A stretch of 60,578 bases of DNA from Planctomycetota bacterium (GTDB lineage: Bacteria; Planctomycetota; Planctomycetia; Pirellulales; Pirellulaceae), in the NCBI GenBank assembly GCA_027619595.1, contig JAQCHP010000012.1, forward strand, positions 1 to 60,578, read 5' to 3'. A program made the translations under genes and the position numbers. This document shows, piece after piece, positions 52,136 to 60,578 of this stretch. Position 1 is the first letter of the stretch; every line of letters starts with the position of its first letter. The notes beneath the pieces are model-generated. The model was not told the DNA's origin. It did not search any database and saw nothing but the letters and a program-made list of their open reading frames with translations.

Positions 52136-54286
52136 TTACTCGGGCGAACCGGGTAGCCATAGTTTGGACGAGCTTCCACCCGCTGCCGATTGTGGCACAG
52201 CCGGTTCACCTGCGTCGGGTGTCCATAAATTGGCTGGACGGTCGGCATCCTGCGTATCGATCAGTTCAGGGTCAACGACCTCTTCTGACATACTCGAACG
52301 GATCCCAGAAAGGACCTGTTGCACCATCTCTTCCACGCCCGGCTCACGTATGTGTCGACGTTCAATTTCACGTAGTAGACGCTCCGCCTCGTTCATTTCA
52401 CGCCGCTCAAATCGCAACGAAAGTTCCAATACCAGCCACTGCGCTGGCGACACACCTTCCGCCACCGCTCGTTGTCTGGCCTTGTTGACCCACTGGAGCG
52501 ACTCGTCAAGATCCTGCGTCGTGTTGGTGAGTGCTGCGTAGATATCCTCCCATGTCACACCATCGATGCGCCCGTTGTTTGCTTCGCGATTCAATAGTTC
52601 GAGAGCGAAGCGACGCATCGACGCTAACATGCGGTAGTGACGGGCGATAGAAAACAAAGAAACCAAGATCTCATTCGACAAACCGTCGATTTCGATTCGG
52701 TTGAAATCGATCGGAGTGATGTTTGGCGCTTCGTCGTTATCAATCCGAATGGGCATCTCTACAGGGATTCCGAGGGAAGCGCGCAGGTGTTCAAAGTTTG
52801 TATGCAGACTGGAAACTGATTCAACTTCTAACAGTTTGATAGCCGCCGCAACTACACGTACTCCTTGCTTACCGCCCTGAGCCACTTCAGCAGGCGTGCG
52901 GTTTTGTAGACTGGGCAAGGGCGTCTTTTTCCAGCGCTCGAGCACGACGTGATCACGAATATCCCGCATGACCTCCTGGCAAGTTATGGGACTCAACCGT
53001 GGCGGCATCATCGGAAATACCTGCAAGATATGCTCGGCAACCGGAACGGCCCCTTCGGTGAGTTCCGAAAACTCGGGCCTCACAAAGGCCGCCATCATCT
53101 CCACGAGCGGCTGAATACTCACTTCGAACTGCTCATCGCGCACCCACCGAAATACAACTCGCGCCGGTCGATCGGTCTCTCGCCCGTAAACGGCGACAAG
53201 TCCTTCGACGAGCGGGATGTCGTTCCAATTCGCCTCGACCGCATCGCGATTCAGGGGTCGATCGATCACGCTATACACGGCCCGCGGTAAGACACCGTTT
53301 TCGTCGGCCAGCGATCGACGGTTCTCACTTTGACGGACGAGAACTGGACTGAGCCGAAACGATTCCAATAGGCCTTCGATATCGTGCACCTCATATTCAC
53401 GTTTGACAACGTCATACGTGGCACCCGCATCTGGCGGCGTCAGTTGTTGGGACATGACCTCGCCCCAAAGCGAATCCGCTTCGCTGACCAACCGGAGTTG
53501 CGAATACTTCCGGAATGTGGCGGCTGCATCGGCACGTTGATCGACCCAAGCTTGACAAAGCCCTAAAGCCTTCAAGAGCAGCGGTTGGTCGAGTACCCGC
53601 AGCGTCATTTTTTCTAAATAGTCGACCGCCCAACACCAAGCTCCACGGCCAATGGCTGCGTAGACCATCTGCATCTCGTTTCGCCACGATACTTTCTCCG
53701 GCAGGGGATCGAGCGGCCAATCGTATCGTTCCATCAGTGGGATTGTCGCACTGCGTTCCATCGCGTAGAGAAACTCGTCCCGTTCAGCGATCTCGTCTCG
53801 GCAATAGTGGTAGGAGAGTCGCAACAGGGCGAGAGCGGGCAAAATGGAGCGACGATCGGCGAGAATCCGGGATAACTTGACGAGATTCTCCGCAAATAGG
53901 ACGGGTAAATCCGAATTCTCCGTCAGCATTCCCTTTTCCAAAGTCTCCATCACGGCAAACGCGCCGTGTGGAACTGCCAGCATCGCCTGATAGCTTCTCG
54001 CCAGTGGATTGGTCGGCGCGGCGTCGACGAACTCTAGGATGGCCTTCTGGAGCAGCTGCACGTCCGCCAGGCTCGCAGCGACATCAACCTGGAGGGCTAA
54101 AAGGCAGTTTCTGCCGGGATATTGCCGGAGAAGGTGGTCCAGCCGGTCACGGGCAGCCTGCAGCTGCTCTCCGGCCATCATGCGATAGAGGCGTTCCAGA
54201 TCCTGAGTTAGGTCCTTGGAGCAACAAAACTTGATTTTTTTCCCGCATCCACCAGGACAGGGTTGGTATATGTCTATGCCGGCCAT
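52136..54286 (-). CDS. Large helical protein with N-terminal SEC-C zinc motif
   Basis: A 716-residue cytoplasmic protein. The N-terminus has YQPCPGGCGKKIKFCC, a form of the SEC-C zinc motif (CPCGSGKKFKxCC) with a Gly in place of the usual second Cys position and Cys four later. The rest is mostly helical and looks like TPR-type repeats in two blocks: about 30-290 (QLQAARDRLDHLLRQYPG, AWCWAVDYLEKMTLRVL) and 560-680 (YRMLASMRRFALELLNREAN). A middle domain with WNDIPLVEGLVAVYG is not recognised. SEC-C motifs occur on SecA and on many proteins of unknown role, where they bind zinc and may contact ribosomes or SecB. The ATG at 54286 is chosen for its AAGG spacing. It lies 12 bases before ribD. Confidence 0.75.
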   Translation of the reverse strand: MAGIDIYQPCPGGCGKKIKFCCSKDLTQDLERLYRMMAGEQLQAARDRLDHLLRQYPGRNCLLALQVDVAASLADVQLLQKAILEFVDAAPTNPLARSYQAMLAVPHGAFAVMETLEKGMLTENSDLPVLFAENLVKLSRILADRRSILPALALLRLSYHYCRDEIAERDEFLYAMERSATIPLMERYDWPLDPLPEKVSWRNEMQMVYAAIGRGAWCWAVDYLEKMTLRVLDQPLLLKALGLCQAWVDQRADAAATFRKYSQLRLVSEADSLWGEVMSQQLTPPDAGATYDVVKREYEVHDIEGLLESFRLSPVLVRQSENRRSLADENGVLPRAVYSVIDRPLNRDAVEANWNDIPLVEGLVAVYGRETDRPARVVFRWVRDEQFEVSIQPLVEMMAAFVRPEFSELTEGAVPVAEHILQVFPMMPPRLSPITCQEVMRDIRDHVVLERWKKTPLPSLQNRTPAEVAQGGKQGVRVVAAAIKLLEVESVSSLHTNFEHLRASLGIPVEMPIRIDNDEAPNITPIDFNRIEIDGLSNEILVSLFSIARHYRMLASMRRFALELLNREANNGRIDGVTWEDIYAALTNTTQDLDESLQWVNKARQRAVAEGVSPAQWLVLELSLRFERREMNEAERLLREIERRHIREPGVEEMVQQVLSGIRSSMSEEVVDPELIDTQDADRPANLWTPDAGEPAVPQSAAGGSSSKLWLPGSPE

Positions 54287-54681
54287 GATTTCCATGCCTT
54301 CGAGAAGGAAAAAGAGGTGCGTTCGAACCAGCATCCTAACAGAGGATTCCGCCTCTGTTTAGCCCTTGACGTCCTCGGCGGAACCTGCCGCATTGCCGAC
54401 CACGAGCGGTTCGGCCCTGGGTCGAGCAAAAACGGCCTATCAGCGAGGCAGAGTGCTAAATGGCCCCGGGCATCAAAGTCGGTTACCGCGAGTAGCATGT
54501 ACGCAAAAATGCGGGCAGACGCACGACAACCGACCAGGAAAAGATGGGGGGATTAGCACAAAAATAACGGTCCCGAAGATTATTTCTATTGTATCGATCC
54601 TGACGTGGCCGATGAACCCTTACGCCGGACACCGGCAGATTGGGCTCATTCCAGCTTTTGGTCCGTAGAGAAGCGAATGCC
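54287..54681. other. Divergent intergenic region between SEC-C gene and BBP7 gene
   Basis: No convincing gene. Several frames of 65-100 codons exist but lack family resemblance. The region should hold promoters for the two flanking genes. Confidence 0.5.
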
Positions 54682-56127
54682 ATGAGAACTAGGGCTTACA
54701 TATTTGTGCTGCTGGGAATTGTGGGCGGATGGAACGCACCGGTTTCCGCCCAACCGAGTCCCCGCAGTCGGGTAGCGCAAACTGCTGGTGACATTTCGCT
54801 GTCGCAGGCAATGGGCACGGCCTTATCGGAACCGCCCCCGGCCGGCCAGGAGATGCGAATTGGACCAAGTTCGGATTTAGAATCACTGCCAACACCGGAA
54901 TTTTCGTCCATTCCGTCAGCAGATGATATCAACGCAGAACCGCTGTTCGAACTCGACCAACCAATCCCGTTTGATGGCGCGTTCAATGACGCACTCGGCG
55001 CAAACATTGCTGAACCAACGGGCGTCCACGAAATCTACAGTACCGGATCGATGTACATGCGTGGGCAATGGTACTTCCAACAAGATGCCACCATTTTGGT
55101 TCGTTCGATCATGAAGGACCGCGCCATTGCGCGAGCGTATGAAGGGAACGCAGCGACACTGCATAGCCTCAATATGTCTTCAGCGCCACTGCGATTTCAA
55201 CCGGGTATGCGTGCCACACTTGGCCGAATTATCGGCATCGACACTGCAAAGCGACAACACTCGGTAGAATTATCCTTCCTGGGTCTTTTTAATTGGGACA
55301 ACTCACACACGATCCGCGATGTCCAATTCAACAACGCCGTTTCCCCAATACTCACGAACCGAGTCTCCACAGTGTTGGCGGGCGATCCCTTGACGATAGA
55401 CACACGGACTCGAATACGCGACACGGGTATTGTTGCACAGTTGATCAATGTCCCGGGATTTACGACGACGGACAATCACACCATCAATTATGCGGCCGAC
55501 TTTAATAACTATGAACTCAATTATCGACTGCTCGGGCGGCCAGCACGTGATCGAGCTGCACTGCAGCCCGATGGTGCGTGGGTCCGATTCGCAAGCTCTA
55601 GCCAAATCAAGTCGGTATTCGCGGGATTTCGTGGCACGACCCTCAACGAATCGTTCCTCTACACCTCAGCTGGAACAGGCACCGGCATCGACCGCCTTGA
55701 CCGGGGCTTGTACGAAGTGCGGCTCAACAATCGACTCGTGGGCTTTCAGATCGGCGGCCAGATCACAGAGCGGCACCACAACTGGAGTATGGGGCTGAAG
55801 GGCAAACTGGGCGGACTTGTCAACTTCTCACGTCGCAACAGTCTGTACGATGGCGTCGAAGGCATTTCTTCTACGGCCACCAACAGAGTTACTTTCCGTG
55901 AAGAACTGCACGATGAGCACCTGACGTTCTTGGGCGAAACCGGTGCGTATGCCACCTACATCCTGTTCCTGCAGTTGGCCCTTCGGGTTTCGTACGATGC
56001 CATTTACCTGTCAGGATTGGCAATGGCCACGCCGAATATTTCACTCGGAAACTCTTTCGGTCCCTTTAACATCGAAAGTGGACTGCTTCTTCACGGACTC
56101 TCGGCGGGATACGAAATGGTTTGGTAG
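54682..56127 (+). CDS. BBP7-like outer-membrane beta-barrel protein
   Basis: A 481-residue protein with a signal peptide (AYIFVLLGIVGGWNAPVSA). After an unordered Pro/Ser-rich stretch of about 80 residues comes a barrel-like part: RGQWYFQQDATILVRS, LRFQPGMRATLGRIIGID, alternating polar and nonpolar strands to the end, and a last strand with terminal aromatic (GLSAGYEMVW). This fits the planctomycete BBP7 family. Function in the outer membrane is unknown. ATG at 54682 is chosen at the signal peptide. It converges on the RNase HII-like gene with a 12-base gap. Confidence 0.75.
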   Translation: MRTRAYIFVLLGIVGGWNAPVSAQPSPRSRVAQTAGDISLSQAMGTALSEPPPAGQEMRIGPSSDLESLPTPEFSSIPSADDINAEPLFELDQPIPFDGAFNDALGANIAEPTGVHEIYSTGSMYMRGQWYFQQDATILVRSIMKDRAIARAYEGNAATLHSLNMSSAPLRFQPGMRATLGRIIGIDTAKRQHSVELSFLGLFNWDNSHTIRDVQFNNAVSPILTNRVSTVLAGDPLTIDTRTRIRDTGIVAQLINVPGFTTTDNHTINYAADFNNYELNYRLLGRPARDRAALQPDGAWVRFASSSQIKSVFAGFRGTTLNESFLYTSAGTGTGIDRLDRGLYEVRLNNRLVGFQIGGQITERHHNWSMGLKGKLGGLVNFSRRNSLYDGVEGISSTATNRVTFREELHDEHLTFLGETGAYATYILFLQLALRVSYDAIYLSGLAMATPNISLGNSFGPFNIESGLLLHGLSAGYEMVW

Positions 56128-56139
56128 TTCGACCGTATC

Positions 56140-57120
56140 CTAACGTTCGCGCCACACCGAAGCGCGTCCGATCTGCAAACCGGGCAAATGCGATTCGATC
56201 GCCGCGAAAAAGCGTTTTGCGTCCAGCGGATAGCCCGCTGTGGGGCGCAGCCCCGTGAGACGTCCGCACCAGAACTGATTCCAAGCCAGCATGGCTAACT
56301 CTCGGTGATATTTGGCACACATAGAAGCCAACGCCGTAGGCAATATCGTCTCACCCTGAGTACGAAATTCAACTTCCACGGTATTCGACTTATACTGAAA
56401 ACGATAGCGGCTGGATGCACGCGACTCGCCCAGTATTTGCACCTGCGGTAACTCGAAGACATCCTGTAGGAAATTGGCATACTGATTCCGCCCACCGTGT
56501 TTATCACAAACAACAACGGCCGATTCACCTATGAACTGTTCCAATAGGTCGCGCAACAGCTGCAGCGAATTCAACGAGAGTACGGCTCCTTTGGATTGGT
56601 ATTTCGCTACCTGTAGATTGAACTGACGTGGCTCGAGGCTCCGCACGTGTACGGTGAGCAGTTCGATGCCGACATCCGCGAGTCCCTGGCGGAATCTCTG
56701 GGACCGATGATGCAATTCCGACAAGTTGGCTTGCACCGGGAGCCGCTGATGCCAATCTGCGTACCAAGGTAACTCACGTCGAGCGTCGACCCCCGTTGGA
56801 TCCCATCCGTTCAAGAAATCGACTTGCGACCGTGGAAAATCGACGGTATTGGCCACCGCCGCGACGGGCAGGACTTCGTGCTCTAACCGGAGCAATCCTT
56901 GTTGGGATGAGTGAATCGTCTTGGAATCGGCGATCACAATACGGTCTGACGAAGGGGCAGGCGTGTCGACGTCGGTCAAGGTGCGACGGACAACTGCCTT
57001 CAGTGAATCGTAGAGATCAGTTGCTTGAGTGGCTTGCTGGACACGCCAGACGCTCGCTCCGATCACGAGAGGCCCCAAGTTGGGACCGTAGCCTGCTTCA
57101 TCCAATCCGATGAGGAACAT
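56140..57120 (-). CDS. Divergent ribonuclease HII-like protein
   Basis: A 326-residue protein with an RNase HII-type active-site order. Start: IGLDEAGYGPNLGPLVIGA, against GIDEAGRGPLAGPV in RNase HII. Next comes IADSKTIHSS (the DSK motif), then VVVCDKHGGRNQYANF (possible third Asp), then LASMCAKYHRELAM (as the ASIxAKxxRD helix). It is over 100 residues longer than RNase HII, with extra sequence between the DSK motif and the third Asp. RNase HII removes ribonucleotides from DNA. The Tyr in place of Arg in GxG could alter substrate choice. ATG at 57120 is preferred to a GTG at 57129. Confidence 0.75.
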   Translation of the reverse strand: MFLIGLDEAGYGPNLGPLVIGASVWRVQQATQATDLYDSLKAVVRRTLTDVDTPAPSSDRIVIADSKTIHSSQQGLLRLEHEVLPVAAVANTVDFPRSQVDFLNGWDPTGVDARRELPWYADWHQRLPVQANLSELHHRSQRFRQGLADVGIELLTVHVRSLEPRQFNLQVAKYQSKGAVLSLNSLQLLRDLLEQFIGESAVVVCDKHGGRNQYANFLQDVFELPQVQILGESRASSRYRFQYKSNTVEVEFRTQGETILPTALASMCAKYHRELAMLAWNQFWCGRLTGLRPTAGYPLDAKRFFAAIESHLPGLQIGRASVWRER

Positions 57121-57160
57121 CAAAGCCACCCAAGAACGTGCGAAGGCAGGAAACAGAAAA

Positions 57161-60100
57161 TCAATTGAACTGCAGTAGGTTCAAGCCAATGTACTCTCCG
57201 TTCCACTGGATTGCTGGCTGACTCGTCTGCACGTCGCGTTCCGGCACGGCCCGCACGGCACCGACAACCCACGGCGAACTGGGACTCGTTGCACCGAGTT
57301 CCTTCCAAGGGATTGCTGCTTCCACGCGCCAATTTTGATCGTCGCCGTCAGCAGCCACGAACCACGAAGGGTTCCACGACGGACTACCCAATAGCGATTC
57401 ACCCACCGACCCACGATAGTCCAGCACTAATTTCCAGGCAGATAGATAATCGCGATTCACGTCGAGAAAGAGTTCCACTCGATCACTCCCACGCAGATCC
57501 GGATCGCGGGTCCGATCGCGTGTTGGCGGTAGGTATTCATATCCGGGGGCGCGGGGACACTCAATGGCCAGATACAAAAACTCTTGATCTCCTGTCAACA
57601 GCAGTCGACTGGGATCTTGCGGCAGATCGGAAGATGTACTTACGAGTGGAATGATCGCTGCTGTGGACCAACATTTATCTTGCAACTTTCCATCCAGGAG
57701 CGGACGCTCGGCCAAGGTACGGAATGGGAGCAAGGGCCAGGGTGGCAAACCACGTCCGGTTTCGATCCAACGTTCGGCAGACACCATCGATTTCCATGGG
57801 CTGCTGAATGGCAATTGCAGGTTATCCAGCGACGGCCTGTCGCGCGCGGCGGTATCCTGACCACGAAACCACGCAGCATACGATAAGCGAACTTGGGGAT
57901 CGGAATCCCAATCGGCAAACCGCTGCCGACCGAGCTTCATCAACTGAGTCGGCCAGAACGCAGCGTTTTGTGGGGAAATAACTCGCGACGATCCAGTTGA
58001 CGGCGGATTGTTTGGCGTCGACAGATCCTGCCGTTTTTGGGTTTGCATGGCAGTTAAGAATTGCGCTTCGGCGCTGGTTTCCCAACGCCAAAGCCATTCA
58101 AGCGCTGGCCTTGCATACCCGTGGTTATCGCCGGTGCGCACAATTCCTCGCATGGTTTCCACGGCTAATTCAGCTGCACCTTGGCGTTGGTATTCCAAAC
58201 CGAGTCGATACAGAAACGGTCCGGCGTCCAACGGGTTCAGCGGTTCAGCGGCTTGCAATAGATGATTCCATGCGGCGATCTGCGTGGCCGATTCGTCGAT
58301 TTTCTCCAATTCCGCACGGGAGACCAGCTTCGAAAGGAGCGCGTGGGCGTTACGTTGCGAAGTAACGCGCTCGTGCCACTCGCGAGGATCACGATCGCTC
58401 AATGGAGGTGCAGGGAGTCGACCCGATGCGCCTCGGGCTAAGGCCACACCTTCAAGCATCCGCTTTGCCCCGTGCGGTGTTGCACTTGGCACGACGCGGC
58501 GGAAGCAAGCCATGTCATGTCCCGATTCCGATCGGGAAGCATTTCGCAGCATCAGGCGGGCTGCGTCCGATGCGCCCCCTACGGTGTCCTCATACAGAGG
58601 TCGAAGTTGCTGTCGCGTTACGCGCACGGTTGCCGACGGTTCGTCACAGGGGCATTGCGTCCACAATTCGCTTACCTTCCACGGGGTCAATTGGCCGGCA
58701 GACTGCAGAGACGGAATGTCGAGTGCCGCCAGCTCAATCGACCGGTGTAGCGATTGTTCGGTGAGCGTGGCTAGTGCGTTGGGCACGGTGGCACCGACCG
58801 TTACCATGGCCGAAGGCCGCCACTGGCGGATGGCTTGTGCGATCGTTTCGGACAGGACCACGTTGAGCGTTGAACTTTCGTCGCCTGGGAATTGATTTTG
58901 CACGGCTCCGGTTGGCAAAGAGAAAGAACTGACGGGCAATCGCCATCTTTGCCCCATCTCACCAGCCGTGGCACCAGTACGCAAAGACGCGGCATGCAAT
59001 GCGTGCGTAATTTCCTCGGCGTGGTCGGCCGGAGCGCACCAAGTGACGACGCGTGCTAGATAGTCCGATGCAGCGACATCCGCTAACAGCTCCCAAGGAA
59101 CATCGGCCGCGGATGGCACCACGGCCAAGACGGCGATCCGGTCGTGCCCCCCCAAAACTCGCTTCCACGTCTTGCCACCATCGGTGGTACGCAAGATATT
59201 CCCCAATGCACTGACAAAACACCCCACTTGATCCGCAGAAAACGCCATGGCGTGAATTGGCAAATTCCAACCGGTGGGTACCCGCGACCAAGTGCGCCCG
59301 AAATCTGGACTATGCCAAAGTTGTGATCCGGGACTACCGCCCAGCCACACGTTCGTCCCCCTGAAAGTGCCACACAGATAGTTGACCGTAGGGTCGACAA
59401 TGCGTCCGCGCCAAGAATTTTCCGACATGAGTTCGACCCGGCCGAATTCCCGTGCGATGAGCCACAAATCGTTTGCCGAATCGGAACCGGGGATCAGGAC
59501 GTGGGCGCGACAGTCGGTGCCATGCTCGATGGGATAGCCATTTGTACCAAGCATTGAAACGTTGACCTTGGTAGCACGAGCGAGGCTACCACCGCGACTC
59601 GCAAGCAGGAGCCCGCCACTGGCATCTAAGCTTCCCGCCGACCAAGTGTGGGGCGCCAAGCCCGGAAGAGATTGCCACGTCTGACCGCCATCCTTCGTAA
59701 AAAATACTCCGCTGGGGACGCCCGGAGCAGGACTCCCCCAAGCCCACCCCTGCTCGATGGTTTTCATAGCGATGCCACACATTGCCGGCCACAAGGGAAC
59801 CGACTGAGGCGACCACGTCTCGCCACCATCGGAGGTTTGCCACAGAACACCATGTGCGTGTCCGACAGTGTCGACCGAAGTTCCCACCACCCAACCGTTG
59901 AGTTGATCCAGAAAACACACGTCGCGCAAATGAGCCGCCGACAATGTCTTCTGACGGTTCCATGTGGCGCCTGCATCTTTGGAATGCCAAATCACGCCGT
60001 GATCACCTACGGCCCACGCATATTCCTGAACGAAACAGATATCCCAAAGATCGGCATGATCGGTTGGGACTCGTGATGCGGAGCATCGGTTCGGCAGGAG

Positions 60101-60232
60101 AAGCAATAGTGCCACGCCGACGAAGAAGGAACATGCCGCGACAAGTTTCCATGCGACTGCATTGGCAACCGCCAGTCGTCGAAGATCGGCTTGGAAATTG
60201 CGGGCCGAAATGCATTGCATCGCGTTCGACAT
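57161..60232 (-). CDS. Large exported Ycf48/BNR-repeat and CBM9-like protein
   Basis: A 1023-residue protein with a membrane helix or uncleaved signal near residues 28-45. Residues 60-370 contain Ycf48 or sialidase-type BNR repeats (AVGDHGVIWHSKDAGATWNR, LWQTSDGGETW, FFTKDGGQTWQS, SPDFGRTWSR, RTTDGGKTWKR). The part from about 375 to 540 (LAVVPSAADVPWELLADVAA, LRTGATAGEMGQRWRLP, IRQWRPSAMVTVG) has the strand and helix pattern of PIG-L/LmbE deacetylases, but the HPDD metal motif is missing, so it would be a degenerate form; this is tentative. The end (about 860-1020) is CBM9-like (PLLDGKLQDKCWSTA, DRVELFLDVNRDY, VEAAIPWKELG). The role may be in glycan binding. ATG at 60232 is used; 60220 is an alternative. 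Confidence 0.7.
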   Translation of the reverse strand: MSNAMQCISARNFQADLRRLAVANAVAWKLVAACSFFVGVALLLLLPNRCSASRVPTDHADLWDICFVQEYAWAVGDHGVIWHSKDAGATWNRQKTLSAAHLRDVCFLDQLNGWVVGTSVDTVGHAHGVLWQTSDGGETWSPQSVPLWPAMCGIAMKTIEQGWAWGSPAPGVPSGVFFTKDGGQTWQSLPGLAPHTWSAGSLDASGGLLLASRGGSLARATKVNVSMLGTNGYPIEHGTDCRAHVLIPGSDSANDLWLIAREFGRVELMSENSWRGRIVDPTVNYLCGTFRGTNVWLGGSPGSQLWHSPDFGRTWSRVPTGWNLPIHAMAFSADQVGCFVSALGNILRTTDGGKTWKRVLGGHDRIAVLAVVPSAADVPWELLADVAASDYLARVVTWCAPADHAEEITHALHAASLRTGATAGEMGQRWRLPVSSFSLPTGAVQNQFPGDESSTLNVVLSETIAQAIRQWRPSAMVTVGATVPNALATLTEQSLHRSIELAALDIPSLQSAGQLTPWKVSELWTQCPCDEPSATVRVTRQQLRPLYEDTVGGASDAARLMLRNASRSESGHDMACFRRVVPSATPHGAKRMLEGVALARGASGRLPAPPLSDRDPREWHERVTSQRNAHALLSKLVSRAELEKIDESATQIAAWNHLLQAAEPLNPLDAGPFLYRLGLEYQRQGAAELAVETMRGIVRTGDNHGYARPALEWLWRWETSAEAQFLTAMQTQKRQDLSTPNNPPSTGSSRVISPQNAAFWPTQLMKLGRQRFADWDSDPQVRLSYAAWFRGQDTAARDRPSLDNLQLPFSSPWKSMVSAERWIETGRGLPPWPLLPFRTLAERPLLDGKLQDKCWSTAAIIPLVSTSSDLPQDPSRLLLTGDQEFLYLAIECPRAPGYEYLPPTRDRTRDPDLRGSDRVELFLDVNRDYLSAWKLVLDYRGSVGESLLGSPSWNPSWFVAADGDDQNWRVEAAIPWKELGATSPSSPWVVGAVRAVPERDVQTSQPAIQWNGEYIGLNLLQFN

Positions 60233-60351
60233 CGATTCCCTCCCTGAACACGAACGGCCTATCCGGCAGGGGCATGCGCGGTCACAGCGGCAATTCACCT
60301 TCCACTCGACGGGCGAGCGCCATGCACAGTGAAGGCCGACCACGCGACCGA

Positions 60352-60578
60352 CTATTTGCGTCGCTTCATCGCGCGTTGCAGCGCATCACCCATATCGGCT
60401 GGGCTTTCCGCCACGACGATGCCTGCATCCTCTAGCGCGGCAACTTTCTCAGCGGCCGTCCCTTTCCCACCAGAAATGATTGCACCCGCATGTCCCATTC
60501 GCTTTCCGGGCGGAGCAGTGCGCCCGGCAATAAATGCTGCTACCGGCTTTGTGACGTGCTCTTTGACAAACTGCGCCG
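60352..60578 (-). CDS. sucD: Succinyl-CoA synthetase alpha subunit, C-terminal part
   Basis: The frame enters from the right edge and ends at the TAG at 60352-60354. The 75 residues visible are the SucD C-terminus: [20 protein letters not shown], then [20 protein letters not shown] and a final Lys/Arg-rich tail. The His of GHAGAI is the residue that carries phosphate in catalysis. The enzyme makes succinate, CoA and ATP or GTP from succinyl-CoA in the citric acid cycle. The 5' part and the partner sucB/sucC gene are outside the window. Confidence 0.97.
   Translation of the reverse strand, partial: AQFVKEHVTKPVAAFIAGRTAPPGKRMGHAGAIISGGKGTAAEKVAALEDAGIVVAESPADMGDALQRAMKRRK

Overview
The window looks like a chromosomal segment of a planctomycete, probably of the Pirellulales type. 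The evidence is a set of lineage-typical families: DUF1559 prepilin-like protein, DUF1501 and DUF1549/DUF1553 'planctomycete cytochrome' proteins, LEPR-XLL surface proteins, a BBP7-like barrel, DUF1570, a type I dockerin with PEP-CTERM tail, and a bacterial microcompartment (BMC) domain protein. Assignments come from reading the sequence and motifs; no database search was run.

Layout. Positions 1-3.7 kb are an accessory, partly decayed region: an ISL3 transposase fragment, an in-frame chimera of an IS3 transposase start and an arylsulfatase end, a truncated lipoprotein, a glycerol dehydrogenase tail, two small NTF2-like proteins and a DUF3050 protein. A tRNA-Asn with its own terminator (4.5-4.6 kb) separates this from a DUF1559 protein and a WYL regulator. 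From 7.4 to 8.06 kb there is a tandem array of about 201 bp units carrying two kinds of stem-loop. The minus-strand block 8-18 kb holds a DUF1553 protein, a DUF1501 protein, a secreted unknown, a redoxin/haem/copper-monooxygenase/EF-hand fusion and an RND (MMPL) exporter. The minus-strand block 18.2-28.3 kb is a type II secretion-like cluster in the order gspE-F-G-H-I-J-K-L-M with no secretin, gspC or gspO; its last gene appears to fuse a GspM/PilO part, an Ig-like domain and a GspC/PilP-like end.

Positions 28.5-35 kb are housekeeping: a Ski2-like helicase on the plus strand, then ffh-rpsP-trmD-rplS-yraN on the minus strand, without rimM or rnhB in their common places. From 35 to 41.3 kb are two paralogous LEPR-XLL/SdrD_B/DUF11 surface proteins with seven and one DUF11 modules. 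Next come a two-domain orphan BMC protein with a possible internal translation start, a membrane VWA protein, a vanadium-haloperoxidase-like dockerin/PEP-CTERM protein, an MprF homologue, a DUF1570 metalloprotease-like protein, ribD (with a PEP-CTERM coding remnant in frame just after its stop), a SEC-C protein, a BBP7-like barrel, a divergent RNase HII-like protein, a large Ycf48/CBM9-like exported protein and the end of sucD.

Most promising for novelty are the 201 bp hairpin array with a compensatory change, the GspM-Ig-GspC fusion, the orphan tandem BMC protein with internal start, the divergent RNase HII-like enzyme combined with the missing rnhB, and the PEP-CTERM coding sequence after the ribD stop. 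I found no CRISPR array, rRNA or intact prophage.
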